This document shows positions 8,317 to 15,479 of a stretch of 40,535 nt of DNA, piece by piece; within the stretch, counting starts at the first letter, position 1; each line of letters begins with the position of its first letter. Position numbers and translations under genes: made by a program. Location: NCBI GenBank assembly GCA_034429475.1, contig DAOUGD010000129.1, positions 1 through 40,535 on the forward strand, in the 5' to 3' direction. The notes under the pieces are model-generated. The model was not told the DNA's origin and did not search any database. It was given only the letters and a program-made list of their open reading frames with translations. Source of the stretch: JAKQHY01 sp034429475. Lineage in GTDB: Bacteria; Chloroflexota; Anaerolineae; B4-G1; SLSP01.

Positions 8317-8925
8317 TCAAAAAGACGGTTCTGCCACAAAGGTGTCGCTTTCTGGGTCATACGCCCGCACGCGCCCGCAGTGGAAGTCATACACCCAGGC
8401 GTGAATCTGCACCTGCCCTGCCGCCTCCGCCTGCGCGACGAACGGGTAGGTGCGCAGATGCCCGACTTGCACCAGCACATTGGCCTCGATCAACGCCGCC
8501 ATCCGTTCTGCCTCTGTCAGCGCTCCGGGGATGTGGTCGGTGGCCGGGCGCGCGTAAACCAACCACTGTTTCAGCGCCGGCTCCAGGTGGCCATGCGCGG
8601 CGCCCAGCGCCTGAATGCCGCCGCACAAGCTGTGCCCGCACACTACAATGTGCGCCACGTGCAAATGCTGCACGGCGTAGGTCAGGATGGCGGCTACCGT
8701 CTGATCGGGCGCCGTAGCCGGGGGGACAATGTTGGCAATGTTGCGGAGGACGAAAACCTCGCCGGGCTTTGCCCCCAATATCCGGCTGGGCATGATCCGT
8801 GAGTCGGAACAACCGATGTAGAGAATTTGAGGATGCTGTCCCTGCGCCAACTCCGCCAGCAGGTCCGCTTCCGCGCCGAAGGCTGCGGCGCGGCGCGCTC
8901 GCGTTGCCCACAATAAATCGTCCAT
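8317..8925 (-). CDS. Beta-class carbonic anhydrase
   Basis: A cytoplasmic zinc enzyme of about 202 aa that interconverts CO2 and bicarbonate. The zinc ligands of the beta class are all visible: Cys39 in GCSDSR with the Asp41-Arg43 dyad, then His98 and Cys101 in CGHSLCGG. The segment VFVLRNIANIVPP is also typical. I prefer the ATG at 8925 because GGAGGG lies just upstream; an alternative ATG at 8937 adds four residues. It is transcribed alone, between a shared terminator and an iterated inverted repeat. The family is clear, and the physiological role (bicarbonate supply or pH control) is inferred. Confidence 0.93.
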   Translation of the reverse strand: MDDLLWATRARRAAAFGAEADLLAELAQGQHPQILYIGCSDSRIMPSRILGAKPGEVFVLRNIANIVPPATAPDQTVAAILTYAVQHLHVAHIVVCGHSLCGGIQALGAAHGHLEPALKQWLVYARPATDHIPGALTEAERMAALIEANVLVQVGHLRTYPFVAQAEAAGQVQIHAWVYDFHCGRVRAYDPESDTFVAEPSF

Positions 8926-8945
8926 GATGCCCTCCATTTCACCGC

Positions 8946-9003
8946 CTCAACGGATGAACGGATGCAACGAAAAGATCCGTTAAAATCCGTTCAATCCGTT
9001 GAG
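8946..9003. repeat. Iterated inverted repeat (AACGGAT unit)
   Basis: CTCAACGGAT (8946-8955) pairs with ATCCGTTGAG (8994-9003). AACGGAT occurs twice on the left arm and ATCCGTT three times on the right. It lies between the phosphatase gene's stop at 9010 and the carbonic anhydrase start. Confidence 0.75.
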
Positions 9004-9009
9004 CGAGCG

Positions 9010-9648
9010 TTATCCGCCGCCTTTAATTTCCAGCGTGCGTAGATGCCCGGTGTCGTTCATCCGCACCAGTGTAAAAGCCTGTCCGTCGAATTCCAGCAGA
9101 TTGATGGCGGCCAGGTCTTGCCCCAAATGCCAGAAATGCTTCAAGCCGATGTCGAAAATGCCTAGCAACAGCAGCCGGTTGAGCGTGGCATGGCCGACAA
9201 TCACCACCGTCTCGTTTGAGTGACGATTGACCACCTCGCGCAGCGCCCCCATCGCCCGAAATTGCGCCATCGCTAACTGCTCCCCGCCGGGGATGGGCGC
9301 GTTCTGTGGCTCCGTGTGCCACGTCCGCAGCGCCAATTGCCAGCGAGCGCGCACCTCGTCTTCCGTGTGCCCTTCCCACGCGCCGAAGTGCAGATCCAGG
9401 AACCCTGGATGCGCCCGTTCGTGCAGGATAAACGGCTCGGCAATTATCTCTGCCATCTGGCGCGCGCGCCGTAGGGGACTGGAGTAGACTGCCGTAGGCT
9501 TTCCCTGGGCCGCAATGCTTGCTGCCGTCGCCTGAGCCTGGATTATGCCCACCTCATCCAGAGGAATATCAGCGCGTCCGCGAAACCGATTTTCTACGTT
9601 CCACGCAGTTTGCCCATGACGAATCAAAAATATCGTTGTGCGCATCAT
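9010..9648 (-). CDS. Histidine phosphatase family protein (phosphoglycerate mutase-like)
   Basis: A 212-aa cytoplasmic protein of the branch-1 histidine phosphatase superfamily. FLIRHGQTAWN (His11 is the phosphorylated residue) sits at the N-terminus. The Arg in VYSSPLRRARQ, the acid in FGAWEG and the second His in VIVGHATLNR complete the active site. Members include alpha-ribazole phosphatase (CobC) and broad-specificity phosphatases; no cobalamin gene is near, so the substrate is unknown. AAAGGA lies just before the ATG at 9648. The gene starts 7 nt after the zinc-ribbon gene, so they are probably co-transcribed from the promoter near 10970. Confidence 0.9.
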   Translation of the reverse strand: MMRTTIFLIRHGQTAWNVENRFRGRADIPLDEVGIIQAQATAASIAAQGKPTAVYSSPLRRARQMAEIIAEPFILHERAHPGFLDLHFGAWEGHTEDEVRARWQLALRTWHTEPQNAPIPGGEQLAMAQFRAMGALREVVNRHSNETVVIVGHATLNRLLLLGIFDIGLKHFWHLGQDLAAINLLEFDGQAFTLVRMNDTGHLRTLEIKGGG

Positions 9649-9655
9649 TCATCCT

Positions 9656-10261
9656 TTAAACACGCAGAGCTGCGCCACAGTTGACGCACAAGGAAGCCGT
9701 CGGGTCGTTCAAAGCGCCGCACTTGGGGCAGACGACGGGCTGCGCTTCGGCCAGGGGGGCGCGGCAAGCCTGGCAGGTGTGCACGCCGAGGTCATTGGGG
9801 GTGCCGCAATACGGGCAGACGATGCTGCTGAGGAGCGGGGCCGCGCCGCGCCCGCTGCCTTGACTCTGGCAGTAGGCATCCACCGCCTTCCAGATTTCAG
9901 AGCGCAGGCCCAGCCAGCGCACGTTGCGGGCGATGTCGTCCAATTCGCCCAACAGCCGACGGGGATTCAACCACCCCATCACCCCGGTCTTGGCCAGGTC
10001 GGCGGCCACTCCCAGCCATTGCTGTTCGGTGACAGCTACCGTGACGCCGGTTTTGGTGGGGACGATGTGGACGGTCACCGCCGTGTTGGGGTCGCCCGGC
10101 TCAACGTTGCGGCTGCGCACCTGCACAATCGCGGCGCCGCCATCGCCGCGCGTGGCCTGCGCGTAGGTCTCGCCGGCGTTGAACTGTAACGTCAGGGCGC
10201 GCGCCATGTCGCCCGGCGTGATCTTGCCGTGATACAATCTTTGCTCCGTCTTATCGGCCAT
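9656..10261 (-). CDS. Zinc-ribbon protein of unknown function
   Basis: A 201-aa cytoplasmic protein. The first 130 residues form an unrecognised domain that includes the repeated pattern VTVHIVPTKTGVTVAV. The C-terminal 55 residues hold two zinc ribbons: CPYCGTPN with CQAC, and CPKCGALN with CVNCG. This double ribbon is common at the ends of regulatory or scaffold proteins. The gene lies 8 nt after the PII-like gene and 7 nt before the phosphatase, inside a four-gene minus-strand operon. That position suggests a link to nucleotide signalling, but nothing in the protein confirms it. Confidence 0.8.
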   Translation of the reverse strand: MADKTEQRLYHGKITPGDMARALTLQFNAGETYAQATRGDGGAAIVQVRSRNVEPGDPNTAVTVHIVPTKTGVTVAVTEQQWLGVAADLAKTGVMGWLNPRRLLGELDDIARNVRWLGLRSEIWKAVDAYCQSQGSGRGAAPLLSSIVCPYCGTPNDLGVHTCQACRAPLAEAQPVVCPKCGALNDPTASLCVNCGAALRV

Positions 10262-10269
10262 ACCGGTTT

Positions 10270-10539
10270 TTACCCAAGCTGTACGAAATCTTCTGCCTGG
10301 AGTACAAAGATAGTGGCTTTATGTTCGTTGGGCGATTGCGGCGCGTGACAAGCTTTCGTAATCGTCTCAAACAGACTTTCCAGCGCGGGTTCTTCCACCC
10401 CGATCAACAACGTCACATTGCCCCGACGGAGAAAACCGCCGCTGCTGGCAATGCGGGTCACGCGGAAATTGTTTTCCACCAACGCATCGGAGACATCCAT
10501 AGCATCCGAATCTTTGATAATGGCTACGACAAGTTTCAT
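10270..10539 (-). CDS. PII-like cyclic-di-AMP receptor family protein (DarA/PstA-like)
   Basis: An 89-aa protein with the signature of the PF06153 family: MKLVVAIIKDSD at the N-terminus and TRIASSGGFLRRGNVTLLIG, where the Thr-Gly-Gly-Phe and Gly-Asn/Thr region builds the nucleotide pocket of the trimer. Characterised relatives bind cyclic-di-AMP. At 89 residues it is shorter than the usual roughly 109, the loop between the core strands being reduced. It lies 12 nt downstream of a divergent paralogue (10552-10893), so the pair may form mixed trimers. Ligand identity is inferred from the family only. Confidence 0.85.
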   Translation of the reverse strand: MKLVVAIIKDSDAMDVSDALVENNFRVTRIASSGGFLRRGNVTLLIGVEEPALESLFETITKACHAPQSPNEHKATIFVLQAEDFVQLG

Positions 10540-10551
10540 GGGTTCTCTCCC

Positions 10552-10893
10552 TCACAATTGGATAAAGCGTTCGACCGGAAGAATGAAAACGGTGGCGCCG
10601 CCGACCCGCGCCTCGATCATCATGGGGTACCCCGGCGCTAGTGACAGTTCCACGCCCATCGGCACGTAGCGGATGCGGCTGGGACAGCGCTGCCGGACGG
10701 TGGCGAAGAATTGCGGCAATTGGTGGTGCGGCATACCGATCATCAGTGTAACCAATGCCTCGTGCAGAAAACCACCTATTGCGTCCAATATCGTCACGTA
10801 AAATCCCTGCTCATTCAGGGCTTTGATGAGGTCCTTGGATTGTGTACCATCTACAATGGTAATTGCCATTCGATCCGTAACTGATTGTTGCAT
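10552..10893 (-). CDS. Divergent PII-like (DarA-family) paralogue
   Basis: A 113-aa protein whose core repeats the PII-like pattern of the next gene: AITIVDGTQSKDLIKALNEQGF, then VTILDAIGGFLHEALVTLMIG in place of the RIASSGGFLRRGNVTLLIG pocket. Polar pocket residues are replaced (SSGG by AIGG, RGN by EAL), so nucleotide binding may be altered or lost. A C-terminal strand pair (GGATVFILPVERFIQL) mirrors the ATIFVLQAEDFVQLG end of the paralogue. The ATG at 10893 has GAGGGGAG 5 nt upstream; an in-frame TTG at 10908 is less likely. It is the first gene of the operon driven by the minus-strand promoter near 10965. Confidence 0.78.
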   Translation of the reverse strand: MQQSVTDRMAITIVDGTQSKDLIKALNEQGFYVTILDAIGGFLHEALVTLMIGMPHHQLPQFFATVRQRCPSRIRYVPMGVELSLAPGYPMMIEARVGGATVFILPVERFIQL

Positions 10894-10942
10894 AGTTTCT
10901 CCCCTCAATACCCACGGTCAGGTCAGTCCGACTGGTTAGAAG

Positions 10943-10970
10943 TTGCCGCGATCTCTGCTTTGATTATAAT
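10943..10970 (+). promoter_or_regulatory. Promoter for trmI
   Basis: TTGCCG (10943-10948) and a consensus TATAAT (10965-10970) are separated by 16 nt. The start codon of trmI follows at 11003. The -10 overlaps the -10 of a divergent minus-strand promoter. Confidence 0.7.
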
Positions 10971-10990
10971 CCGTTTATTCTGATTGGAAA
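10963..10990 (-). promoter_or_regulatory. Divergent promoter for the PII-like operon
   Basis: On the minus strand TTTCCA (10990-10985) and TATAAT (10968-10963) are spaced by 16 nt. The two -10 boxes of the divergent promoters share four base pairs (10965-10968), so the two polymerases should exclude each other. Confidence 0.55.
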
Positions 10991-11002
10991 AGTAAGGGTG
11001 CT

Positions 11003-11839
11003 ATGACAAATATAAACCTTTCACACTTTGTGCAACCCGGTGATCTGGTATTGTTGGTGGGCAACGACCACAAAGAATTTATTATTTTGATGGAGCCGGG
11101 CCAGGTGATTCAAACTCATCGCGGCGTGCTGCCGCACGACACGGTGATCGGCACGCCATGGGGAGAAACGGTCAAGACGCATATCGGTTACGGCTACATA
11201 GTGCTGCCGCCTTCCCTGGAACAACTGATCCGTTCTGTGCGCCGCGCCACGCAGATCATCTACCCCAAAGAAATCGGCTATCTGCTGATGAAAATGAACA
11301 TCGGACCGGGAACCCGCATCATTGAGGCCGGTACGGGGAGCGGCGGCCTGACGCTGGCGCTGGGGCGGATGGTGCAGCCGGACGGCCATGTCTACACTTA
11401 CGAGGCGCGTTCCGACATCCAGAATCTGGCGCAAAAGAACATCGCTCAGGTAGGATTGGATCGCTACGTCACCTTCAAATTGCGGGATATTGCCGAGGGG
11501 TTTGACGAGCGGGATGTGGACGCCGTCTTCCTGGACGTGCGCGAACCCTGGGAGTATCTGGCGCAGGCGCACGCGGCGCTGAAGGGCGGCGGGTTCTTCG
11601 GCGCGCTCGTCCCCACCACCAACCAGGTCAGCGCGTTGCTGCGTCGCCTGGAGCCGGCATCTTTCGGCTTTGTGGAGGTGGAAGAACTCATCCTGCGCCC
11701 CTACAAAGCCGTTCCCGATCGCTTGCGGCCTTTCGACCGGATCGTCGCGCACACCGGCTACCTGATTTTCGCCCGCGCGTTGTCGGCCGCTTCGCCCGTG
11801 ACCACCGTGATGCCCCCCGATGAACCAGAGTGGGAATGA
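11003..11839 (+). CDS. trmI: tRNA (adenine(58)-N1)-methyltransferase TrmI
   Basis: A 278-aa SAM-dependent enzyme that methylates N1 of A58 in the T loop of tRNA. The N-terminal small beta domain (QPGDLVLLVG, GVLPHDTVIGTPWG) and the catalytic domain with motif I IIEAGTGSGG (106-115) are typical, as are RRATQIIYPKEIGYLL before it and DAVFLDVREPWEYL, where the acidic motif IV lies. This type is characteristic of archaea, actinobacteria, Thermus and Chloroflexota. Length and domain order match the family. The gene is transcribed alone from the promoter at 10943-10970 and ends in a palindrome. Confidence 0.92.
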   Translation: MTNINLSHFVQPGDLVLLVGNDHKEFIILMEPGQVIQTHRGVLPHDTVIGTPWGETVKTHIGYGYIVLPPSLEQLIRSVRRATQIIYPKEIGYLLMKMNIGPGTRIIEAGTGSGGLTLALGRMVQPDGHVYTYEARSDIQNLAQKNIAQVGLDRYVTFKLRDIAEGFDERDVDAVFLDVREPWEYLAQAHAALKGGGFFGALVPTTNQVSALLRRLEPASFGFVEVEELILRPYKAVPDRLRPFDRIVAHTGYLIFARALSAASPVTTVMPPDEPEWE

Positions 11840-11866
11840 ATCAGCCCCCAAGCTTGGGGGCTGATT
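11839..11866. terminator. Perfect palindrome between convergent genes
   Basis: AATCAGCCCCCAAG is followed by its exact reverse complement. The left arm begins at the last base of the trmI stop codon, and the gene ending at 11874 runs towards it on the other strand. No T-run follows, so it may be a weak terminator or a 3'-end protecting stem. Confidence 0.6.
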
Positions 11867-11873
11867 CGGCGTA

Positions 11874-12227
11874 TCAGGCTGGTACGGGCGCCCACTGTAG
11901 CGGCGGATGGGGTTGGCTTACCATCTCGGTGAGCCAGCATCGGCACGCCAGCAGCCACATCGGGCGCAGATAGGCGGGAATTGCCAGAACCAGACGACGC
12001 TTCCAACGCGCCAGCAGGCCGCGGTCACACAAAACCACCATGCACTCCAAAAACTCCGTTGCCAACCGCGCCAATTCCTCTTCGGTGGCCTGCAAGTGAT
12101 GCATGGTCACTTCTGCCTCGATGCCGTAGTATAAGTCGTTCAGGATCGTGCTGCGCGGCTCCCCTGCCGAAACCCGGTGGACGACGTCGCGCGCCAATTC
12201 GGACCAATCAATCTTATAACTCTCCAC
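11874..12227 (-). CDS. Conserved-looking protein of unknown function
   Basis: A 117-aa protein starting at a GTG with AGGAGGT 6 nt upstream, a strong reason to believe the start. It is helical and acidic in the first two thirds (ATEEELARLATEFLECMVVLCDRG). It ends with a hydrophobic, Trp- and Cys-rich segment (PMWLLACRCWLTEM) that could be a buried helix rather than a membrane span. I do not recognise the family. It stands alone, convergent with trmI, with recombinase-relic sequence upstream. Confidence 0.65.
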   Translation of the reverse strand: MESYKIDWSELARDVVHRVSAGEPRSTILNDLYYGIEAEVTMHHLQATEEELARLATEFLECMVVLCDRGLLARWKRRLVLAIPAYLRPMWLLACRCWLTEMVSQPHPPLQWAPVPA

Positions 12228-12446
12228 GTTGCAACCTCCTGACCTGAATTTAAGCGGGTCAACCCGGTCTTCTAACGGGCCGAGTTGGGTTTGCCCCGCA
12301 TAGAGAACCTAAAATAAGGCCCAGGAGCTATGTTAAAAGGGTGATCGGCCAACAACACCGAGGCCACAACGTTGATTCTGTTCGAGGCTGGCGCCAGTCC
12401 GCCTCAACTAATCCGTTCACTACCATACCACCGAATTCCGCCGTTT

Positions 12447-12490
12447 ACTTGATGCAGCAATGACGGTTTCCTTATGAAACCCTTGTTCTA
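12447..12490 (-). pseudogene. Relic of the 5' end of the recombinase-like gene seen at 1-177
   Basis: Read on the minus strand this segment aligns in frame with the first ten codons of the gene at 1-177: (M/I)-x-K-P-S-(M/L)-(V/L)-H-Q-V. The start codon has changed from ATG to ATA. The upstream AGAACAAGG is also shared (189-197 against 12481-12489), but about seven bases including the ribosome binding site are lost. Similarity stops after codon ten. The match is short, so chance cannot be fully excluded, but position, frame and leader all agree. Confidence 0.5.
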
Positions 12491-12495
12491 CCCAC

Positions 12496-12530
12496 AAAAA
12501 ACCGGCCGGTTCTGCGCAGAATCGGCCGGT
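12496..12530 (-). terminator. Intrinsic terminator of the SRPBCC gene
   Basis: ACCGGCCGGTTCTGC (12501-12515) pairs with GCAGAATCGGCCGGT (12516-12530) with one G-T wobble. On the minus strand it is followed by a run of six T (complement of 12496-12501). Confidence 0.88.
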
Positions 12531-12552
12531 GGTACAAAGCCCATCGTGAAAA

Positions 12553-12984
12553 TCAACCTTCGAGCATACTCTTCAAGTTTTGCAGGGTCTTTAGCGTCAT
12601 TTCCTCGAAGCCTTTGATCACGCGCCCTTCCGCGATCTTGGCCGCGCCTTCCAGCTCGGCCTCCACGCGGAACGTCAACTTGGTGCGTGGTCCCATATTC
12701 ATATAGGTCCACAGCATAAACCCTTTGGTCACGCCAGGACTGACAAACTCCCCCCGCCACCGTTCCCCAGGGACTGTCTCTGTCACCGTCAACTTCGTCG
12801 GGATTTCGATCTTGGCGACTGTCATCGTGATTTCCACCTGAGTGCCGGCGGCGCCGCTTCCCGTGAGAACTTTCGGCGTCGAGGCGCCCTCGAACCAACC
12901 CGGCCAACCGGCCGGGTCAAGGACCTTGGCCCAAATCTGATCTGGCGAAGCATTAATGTTGATACTCTGTTCCGCAGATGGCAT
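12553..12984 (-). CDS. SRPBCC (START/polyketide-cyclase-like) family protein
   Basis: A 143-aa cytoplasmic protein with the ligand-binding helix-grip fold. SININASPDQIWAKVLDPAGWPGWFEG is the usual opening (written here as adjoining motifs ASPDQIW and WPGWFEG), followed by alternating beta strands (TQVEITMTV, TKLTVTETVPG, TKLTFRVEAE) and a long C-terminal helix (FEEMTLKTLQNLKSM). Such proteins bind hydrophobic ligands, and no substrate can be named. I prefer the ATG at 12984, which has GGAGGAGG at good spacing; the ATG at 12990 overlaps it. A near-consensus promoter and a strong terminator make it a one-gene transcript. Confidence 0.85.
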   Translation of the reverse strand: MPSAEQSININASPDQIWAKVLDPAGWPGWFEGASTPKVLTGSGAAGTQVEITMTVAKIEIPTKLTVTETVPGERWRGEFVSPGVTKGFMLWTYMNMGPRTKLTFRVEAELEGAAKIAEGRVIKGFEEMTLKTLQNLKSMLEG

Positions 12985-13025
12985 GCTCATCCTCCTCCAA
13001 ATGGTGAAATCCCTGAATTCTCCAC

Positions 13026-13054
13026 ATTATATACGGTCTTCTAAAAAGTGACAA
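13026..13054 (-). promoter_or_regulatory. Near-consensus sigma-70-type promoter of the SRPBCC gene
   Basis: On the minus strand TTGTCA (13054-13049) and TATAAT (13031-13026) are 17 nt apart, five and six matches to consensus. The start codon is about 40 nt downstream. Confidence 0.85.
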
Positions 13055-13081
13055 TAGCATAAAGGTGCTGTTAAAAATGCG

Positions 13082-14743
13082 TTATCGAGAAGGCCGCATC
13101 GGCAGCCATACCCCGGTTTTTCCGGCAAATTCAAGGGCCAGCGGATAGCCGGCGTCGGCGTGACGCACCACGCCCATGCCGGGATCGGTGGTCAGCACAC
13201 GCTCCAGGCGGCGCGCCGCCGCCGGCGTCCCGTCGGCCACGATGACCTGCCCGGCGTGCTGCGAGTAGCCAATACCCACCCCGCCGCCGTGATGGAAGCT
13301 CACCCACGTCGCGCCGCCGACCGCGTTGATGAGCGCGTTGAGGATCGGCCAGTCGGAGATAGCGTCTGAGCCGTCCCGCATTGCCTCCGTTTCACGGTTG
13401 GGGCTGGCGACCGAACCGGCGTCCAGGTGATCCCGCCCGATGACGATGGGCGACTTGAGGCGGCCCTCCGCCACGGCTTGGTTGAAGGCCAAACCCGCTT
13501 TGACCCGCTCCCCATAGCCGAGCCACCCGATGCGCGCGGGCAGCCCTTGCCAGGCGACGCGCTGCTGCGCCATGTCAATCCAGCGCGTCAGATGCGTGTC
13601 TTCGGGGAACAACTCCTTGACGATGCGATCCGTCTCGTAAATGTCCGCCGGATCGCCGGAGAGCGCCACCCAGCGGAATGGCCCTTTGCCCACGCAGAAC
13701 AGCGGGCGGATGTAGGCCGGCACGAAGCCGGGGTAGCTGAAAGCCTCGCTCAGGCCGTTGTCCAGCGCACGCTGGCGGAGATTGTTGCCGTAATCAAAGA
13801 CAATCGCCCCCTGCTTTTGCAGCGCCACCATCGCCGCGCAGTGAACCGTCATCGTGCGCAGTGCCTCGGCCTGATAGCGCGCCGGGTCGCTCGCGCGCAG
13901 CGCGACGGCTTCTGCCAGCGTCATCCCGTTGGGGACGTAGCTCAACGGGTCGTGCGCCGACGTCTGATCGGTCACAACGTCCGGCGTGATGCCGCGCCGC
14001 ACCAGTTCCGGGAACACGTCGCCGGCGTTGCCGATGAGGCCGATGGAGCGCGCTATGCCGCGCGCCCGGTAGTCCTCCACCGCGCACAGCGCTGCGTCGA
14101 GGTCGGGCGCGATTTCGTCGAGGTAGCGGTGCTTGAGCCGCCGCTCCGCCCGCCACGGATCCACCTCGACGATGAGGCCGACGCCTTCGTTCATCGTGAT
14201 TGCCAGGGGCTGTGCGCCGCCCATTTCGCCCAGGCCGGCGGTGAGGACAAACTTCCCCTTAAGCGACGCGCCCGCGCCAAAATGTTGCTGGGCCAGCGCC
14301 CCCAGCGTTTCGTAGGTGCCCTGCAAGATGCCCTGGGTGCCAATGTAAATCCATGAACCGGCGGTCATCTGCCCGTACATGATCAGGCCGGCCTGCTCCC
14401 ACTTATCGAAGTTGGCCTGGGTGGCCCACGCCGGCACGATGTTGGAGTTGGCAATCAACACGCGCGGCGCGTCCTCGTGCGTCTTGAAGACGGTCACCGG
14501 CTTGCCGGACTGCACCAGCAGCGTGTCGTCTACGTCCATCGCTTGCAGCGTCGCCAGGATCGCGTCGAAGGACTCCCAGTTGCGCGCGGCCCGGCCCCGT
14601 CCGCCGTACACGATGAGATGGTCAGGATCGCCGGCCACTTCGGGATCGAGGTTGTTCTGGATCATCCGAAAGGGCGCTTCCAACAGCCAGTTTTTGCAGT
14701 GCAACTCTGCGCCGCGCGGGGCGCGGATGGTGCGTTGACTCAT
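13082..14743 (-). CDS. hutU: Urocanate hydratase
   Basis: A 553-aa NAD-dependent cytoplasmic enzyme that converts urocanate to imidazolone propionate in histidine breakdown. Family motifs are abundant: YGGRGRAARNWESFDAI near the start, GLGEMGGAQP (nucleotide-binding loop), TDQTSAHDPLSY, FDYGNNLRQRA, and FCVGKGPFRWVALSG holding the active-site Cys. VSFHHGGGVGIGYSQHAG lies near the C-terminus. Length matches the family. GGGAGGT lies 5 nt before the ATG. None of hutH, hutI, hutG or ftcD is adjacent, so the pathway must be scattered or the gene acts on imported urocanate. Confidence 0.96.
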   Translation of the reverse strand: MSQRTIRAPRGAELHCKNWLLEAPFRMIQNNLDPEVAGDPDHLIVYGGRGRAARNWESFDAILATLQAMDVDDTLLVQSGKPVTVFKTHEDAPRVLIANSNIVPAWATQANFDKWEQAGLIMYGQMTAGSWIYIGTQGILQGTYETLGALAQQHFGAGASLKGKFVLTAGLGEMGGAQPLAITMNEGVGLIVEVDPWRAERRLKHRYLDEIAPDLDAALCAVEDYRARGIARSIGLIGNAGDVFPELVRRGITPDVVTDQTSAHDPLSYVPNGMTLAEAVALRASDPARYQAEALRTMTVHCAAMVALQKQGAIVFDYGNNLRQRALDNGLSEAFSYPGFVPAYIRPLFCVGKGPFRWVALSGDPADIYETDRIVKELFPEDTHLTRWIDMAQQRVAWQGLPARIGWLGYGERVKAGLAFNQAVAEGRLKSPIVIGRDHLDAGSVASPNRETEAMRDGSDAISDWPILNALINAVGGATWVSFHHGGGVGIGYSQHAGQVIVADGTPAAARRLERVLTTDPGMGVVRHADAGYPLALEFAGKTGVWLPMRPSR

Positions 14744-14772
14744 GGTTTACCTCCCTGTAAAGTACAAGAATG

Positions 14773-14844
14773 TTTCACGCAAAGGCGCAAAGACGCAAAG
14801 TAAAAAAAATAGAAACTTGGCGAACTTGGTGGCTTTGCGTGAAA
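14773..14844. repeat. Iterated inverted repeat (CGCAAAG unit)
   Basis: TTTCACGCAAAG (14773-14784) pairs with CTTTGCGTGAAA (14833-14844). CGCAAAG occurs three times on the left arm and its complement once on the right. The same unit appears at 27126-27193. It lies in the leader of hutU. Confidence 0.7.
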
Positions 14845-14891
14845 TTTTCATGCAACCGCCGGTGGCCCTCCGGTTGATGAAGAATTCCTTT

Positions 14892-14932
14892 AAATAAAAA
14901 CATAGGCCGGACACCATGTGTACCGGCCTATG
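14892..14932 (-). terminator. Intrinsic terminator of the Roadblock gene
   Basis: CATAGGCCGG (14901-14910) pairs with CCGGCCTATG (14923-14932). On the minus strand TTTTTATTT follows. The Roadblock gene stop is 22 nt before it. Confidence 0.85.
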
Positions 14933-14954
14933 CTTACCAATAAGTCCACCCAAT

Positions 14955-15326
14955 TTACAGCAGCTTGGTGAGCGTTTCCACCGCGCGGCGCATTTCCAGG
15001 AAGATCAATCCCAGCTTGGCGTTTGCCATTGCCAGCGCTGTCAATACTGCCTCTTCACCCACCGACATCAGCAACACATATCCTTTGTCACCCTTAATAT
15101 ATACCTGTTCCAGATTGCCGCGCCGCAACTCAATGGCGATGCGTTCACCCAACGACAGCATGGCCGCTGACATCGCCGAGACGCGGTCTTCTTCAGCGCC
15201 GGCGGGCAGCGCCGAGGCAATGATCAGGCCGTCCACACTGACAATCGCCGAGGCTTCAATTTCACTGGCGGCGGCTTGCATATTATATAAGGCTTCGGTC
15301 AACCGATTTGTGCGAGATGTTGCCAT
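14955..15326 (-). CDS. Roadblock/LC7-domain protein
   Basis: A 123-aa single-domain cytoplasmic protein. The Roadblock/LC7 pattern is clear: an N-terminal helix (LTEALYNMQAAASEIEASAIVSVDGLIIAS), then VSAMSAAMLSLGERIAIELRRG, QVYIKGDKGYVLLMSVGEEAVLTALA and a closing helix, quoted here in short pieces of one continuous fold (VDGLIIAS, MSAAMLSLGER, KGYVLLMS, EEAVLTALA). In bacteria such proteins act as GTPase-activating partners of MglA-like GTPases. No small GTPase is encoded nearby, so the partner is unknown. GGAGG precedes the ATG, and the gene has its own promoter and terminator. Confidence 0.9.
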   Translation of the reverse strand: MATSRTNRLTEALYNMQAAASEIEASAIVSVDGLIIASALPAGAEEDRVSAMSAAMLSLGERIAIELRRGNLEQVYIKGDKGYVLLMSVGEEAVLTALAMANAKLGLIFLEMRRAVETLTKLL

Positions 15327-15361
15327 AATGTTTCCTCCGTAAACGCGCTAGAAGCAGTACT

Positions 15362-15389
15362 ATCGTATCATAAGAGCAAGGCATGTCAA
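15362..15389 (-). promoter_or_regulatory. Promoter of the Roadblock gene
   Basis: On the minus strand a perfect TTGACA (15389-15384) and TACGAT (15367-15362) are spaced by 16 nt. The gene starts about 36 nt downstream of the -10. Confidence 0.65.
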
Positions 15390-15412
15390 TGTGGGATCAA
15401 GAGCATGGGTAG

Positions 15413-15440
15413 TTGACAGTCTATTTTTTAATTCTACAAT
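15413..15440 (+). promoter_or_regulatory. Promoter of the methyltransferase/UspA-DUF389 operon
   Basis: A perfect TTGACA (15413-15418) and TACAAT (15435-15440) are 16 nt apart, with an A/T-rich spacer. The ATG at 15480 follows after a short leader. Confidence 0.8.
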
Positions 15441-15479
15441 CGAAACCGCGATTTGCAAGTAGAATACAGGCCATCCATT

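Larger units (their letters stand above)
12228..12552. other. Intergenic region with hairpin and recombinase-gene relic
   Basis: A gap of 325 nt. GCGGG and AACCC (from 12254) can pair with GGGTT and CCCGC (to 12299), forming a bulged cruciform-like stem. It does not carry the conserved ends of an integron attC site. Further right lie the decayed recombinase start (12447-12490) and the terminator of the SRPBCC gene. Confidence 0.4.

Noticed and set aside
11021..11851. Minus-strand frame antisense to trmI
   Set aside because: His/Gln/Arg-rich shadow composition; trmI is certain on the other strand.
12254..12299. Bulged inverted repeat considered as an integron attC site
   Set aside because: The conserved attC ends (RYYYAAC and GTTRRRY) are not at the expected places and no cassette integrase motif was seen in the window.
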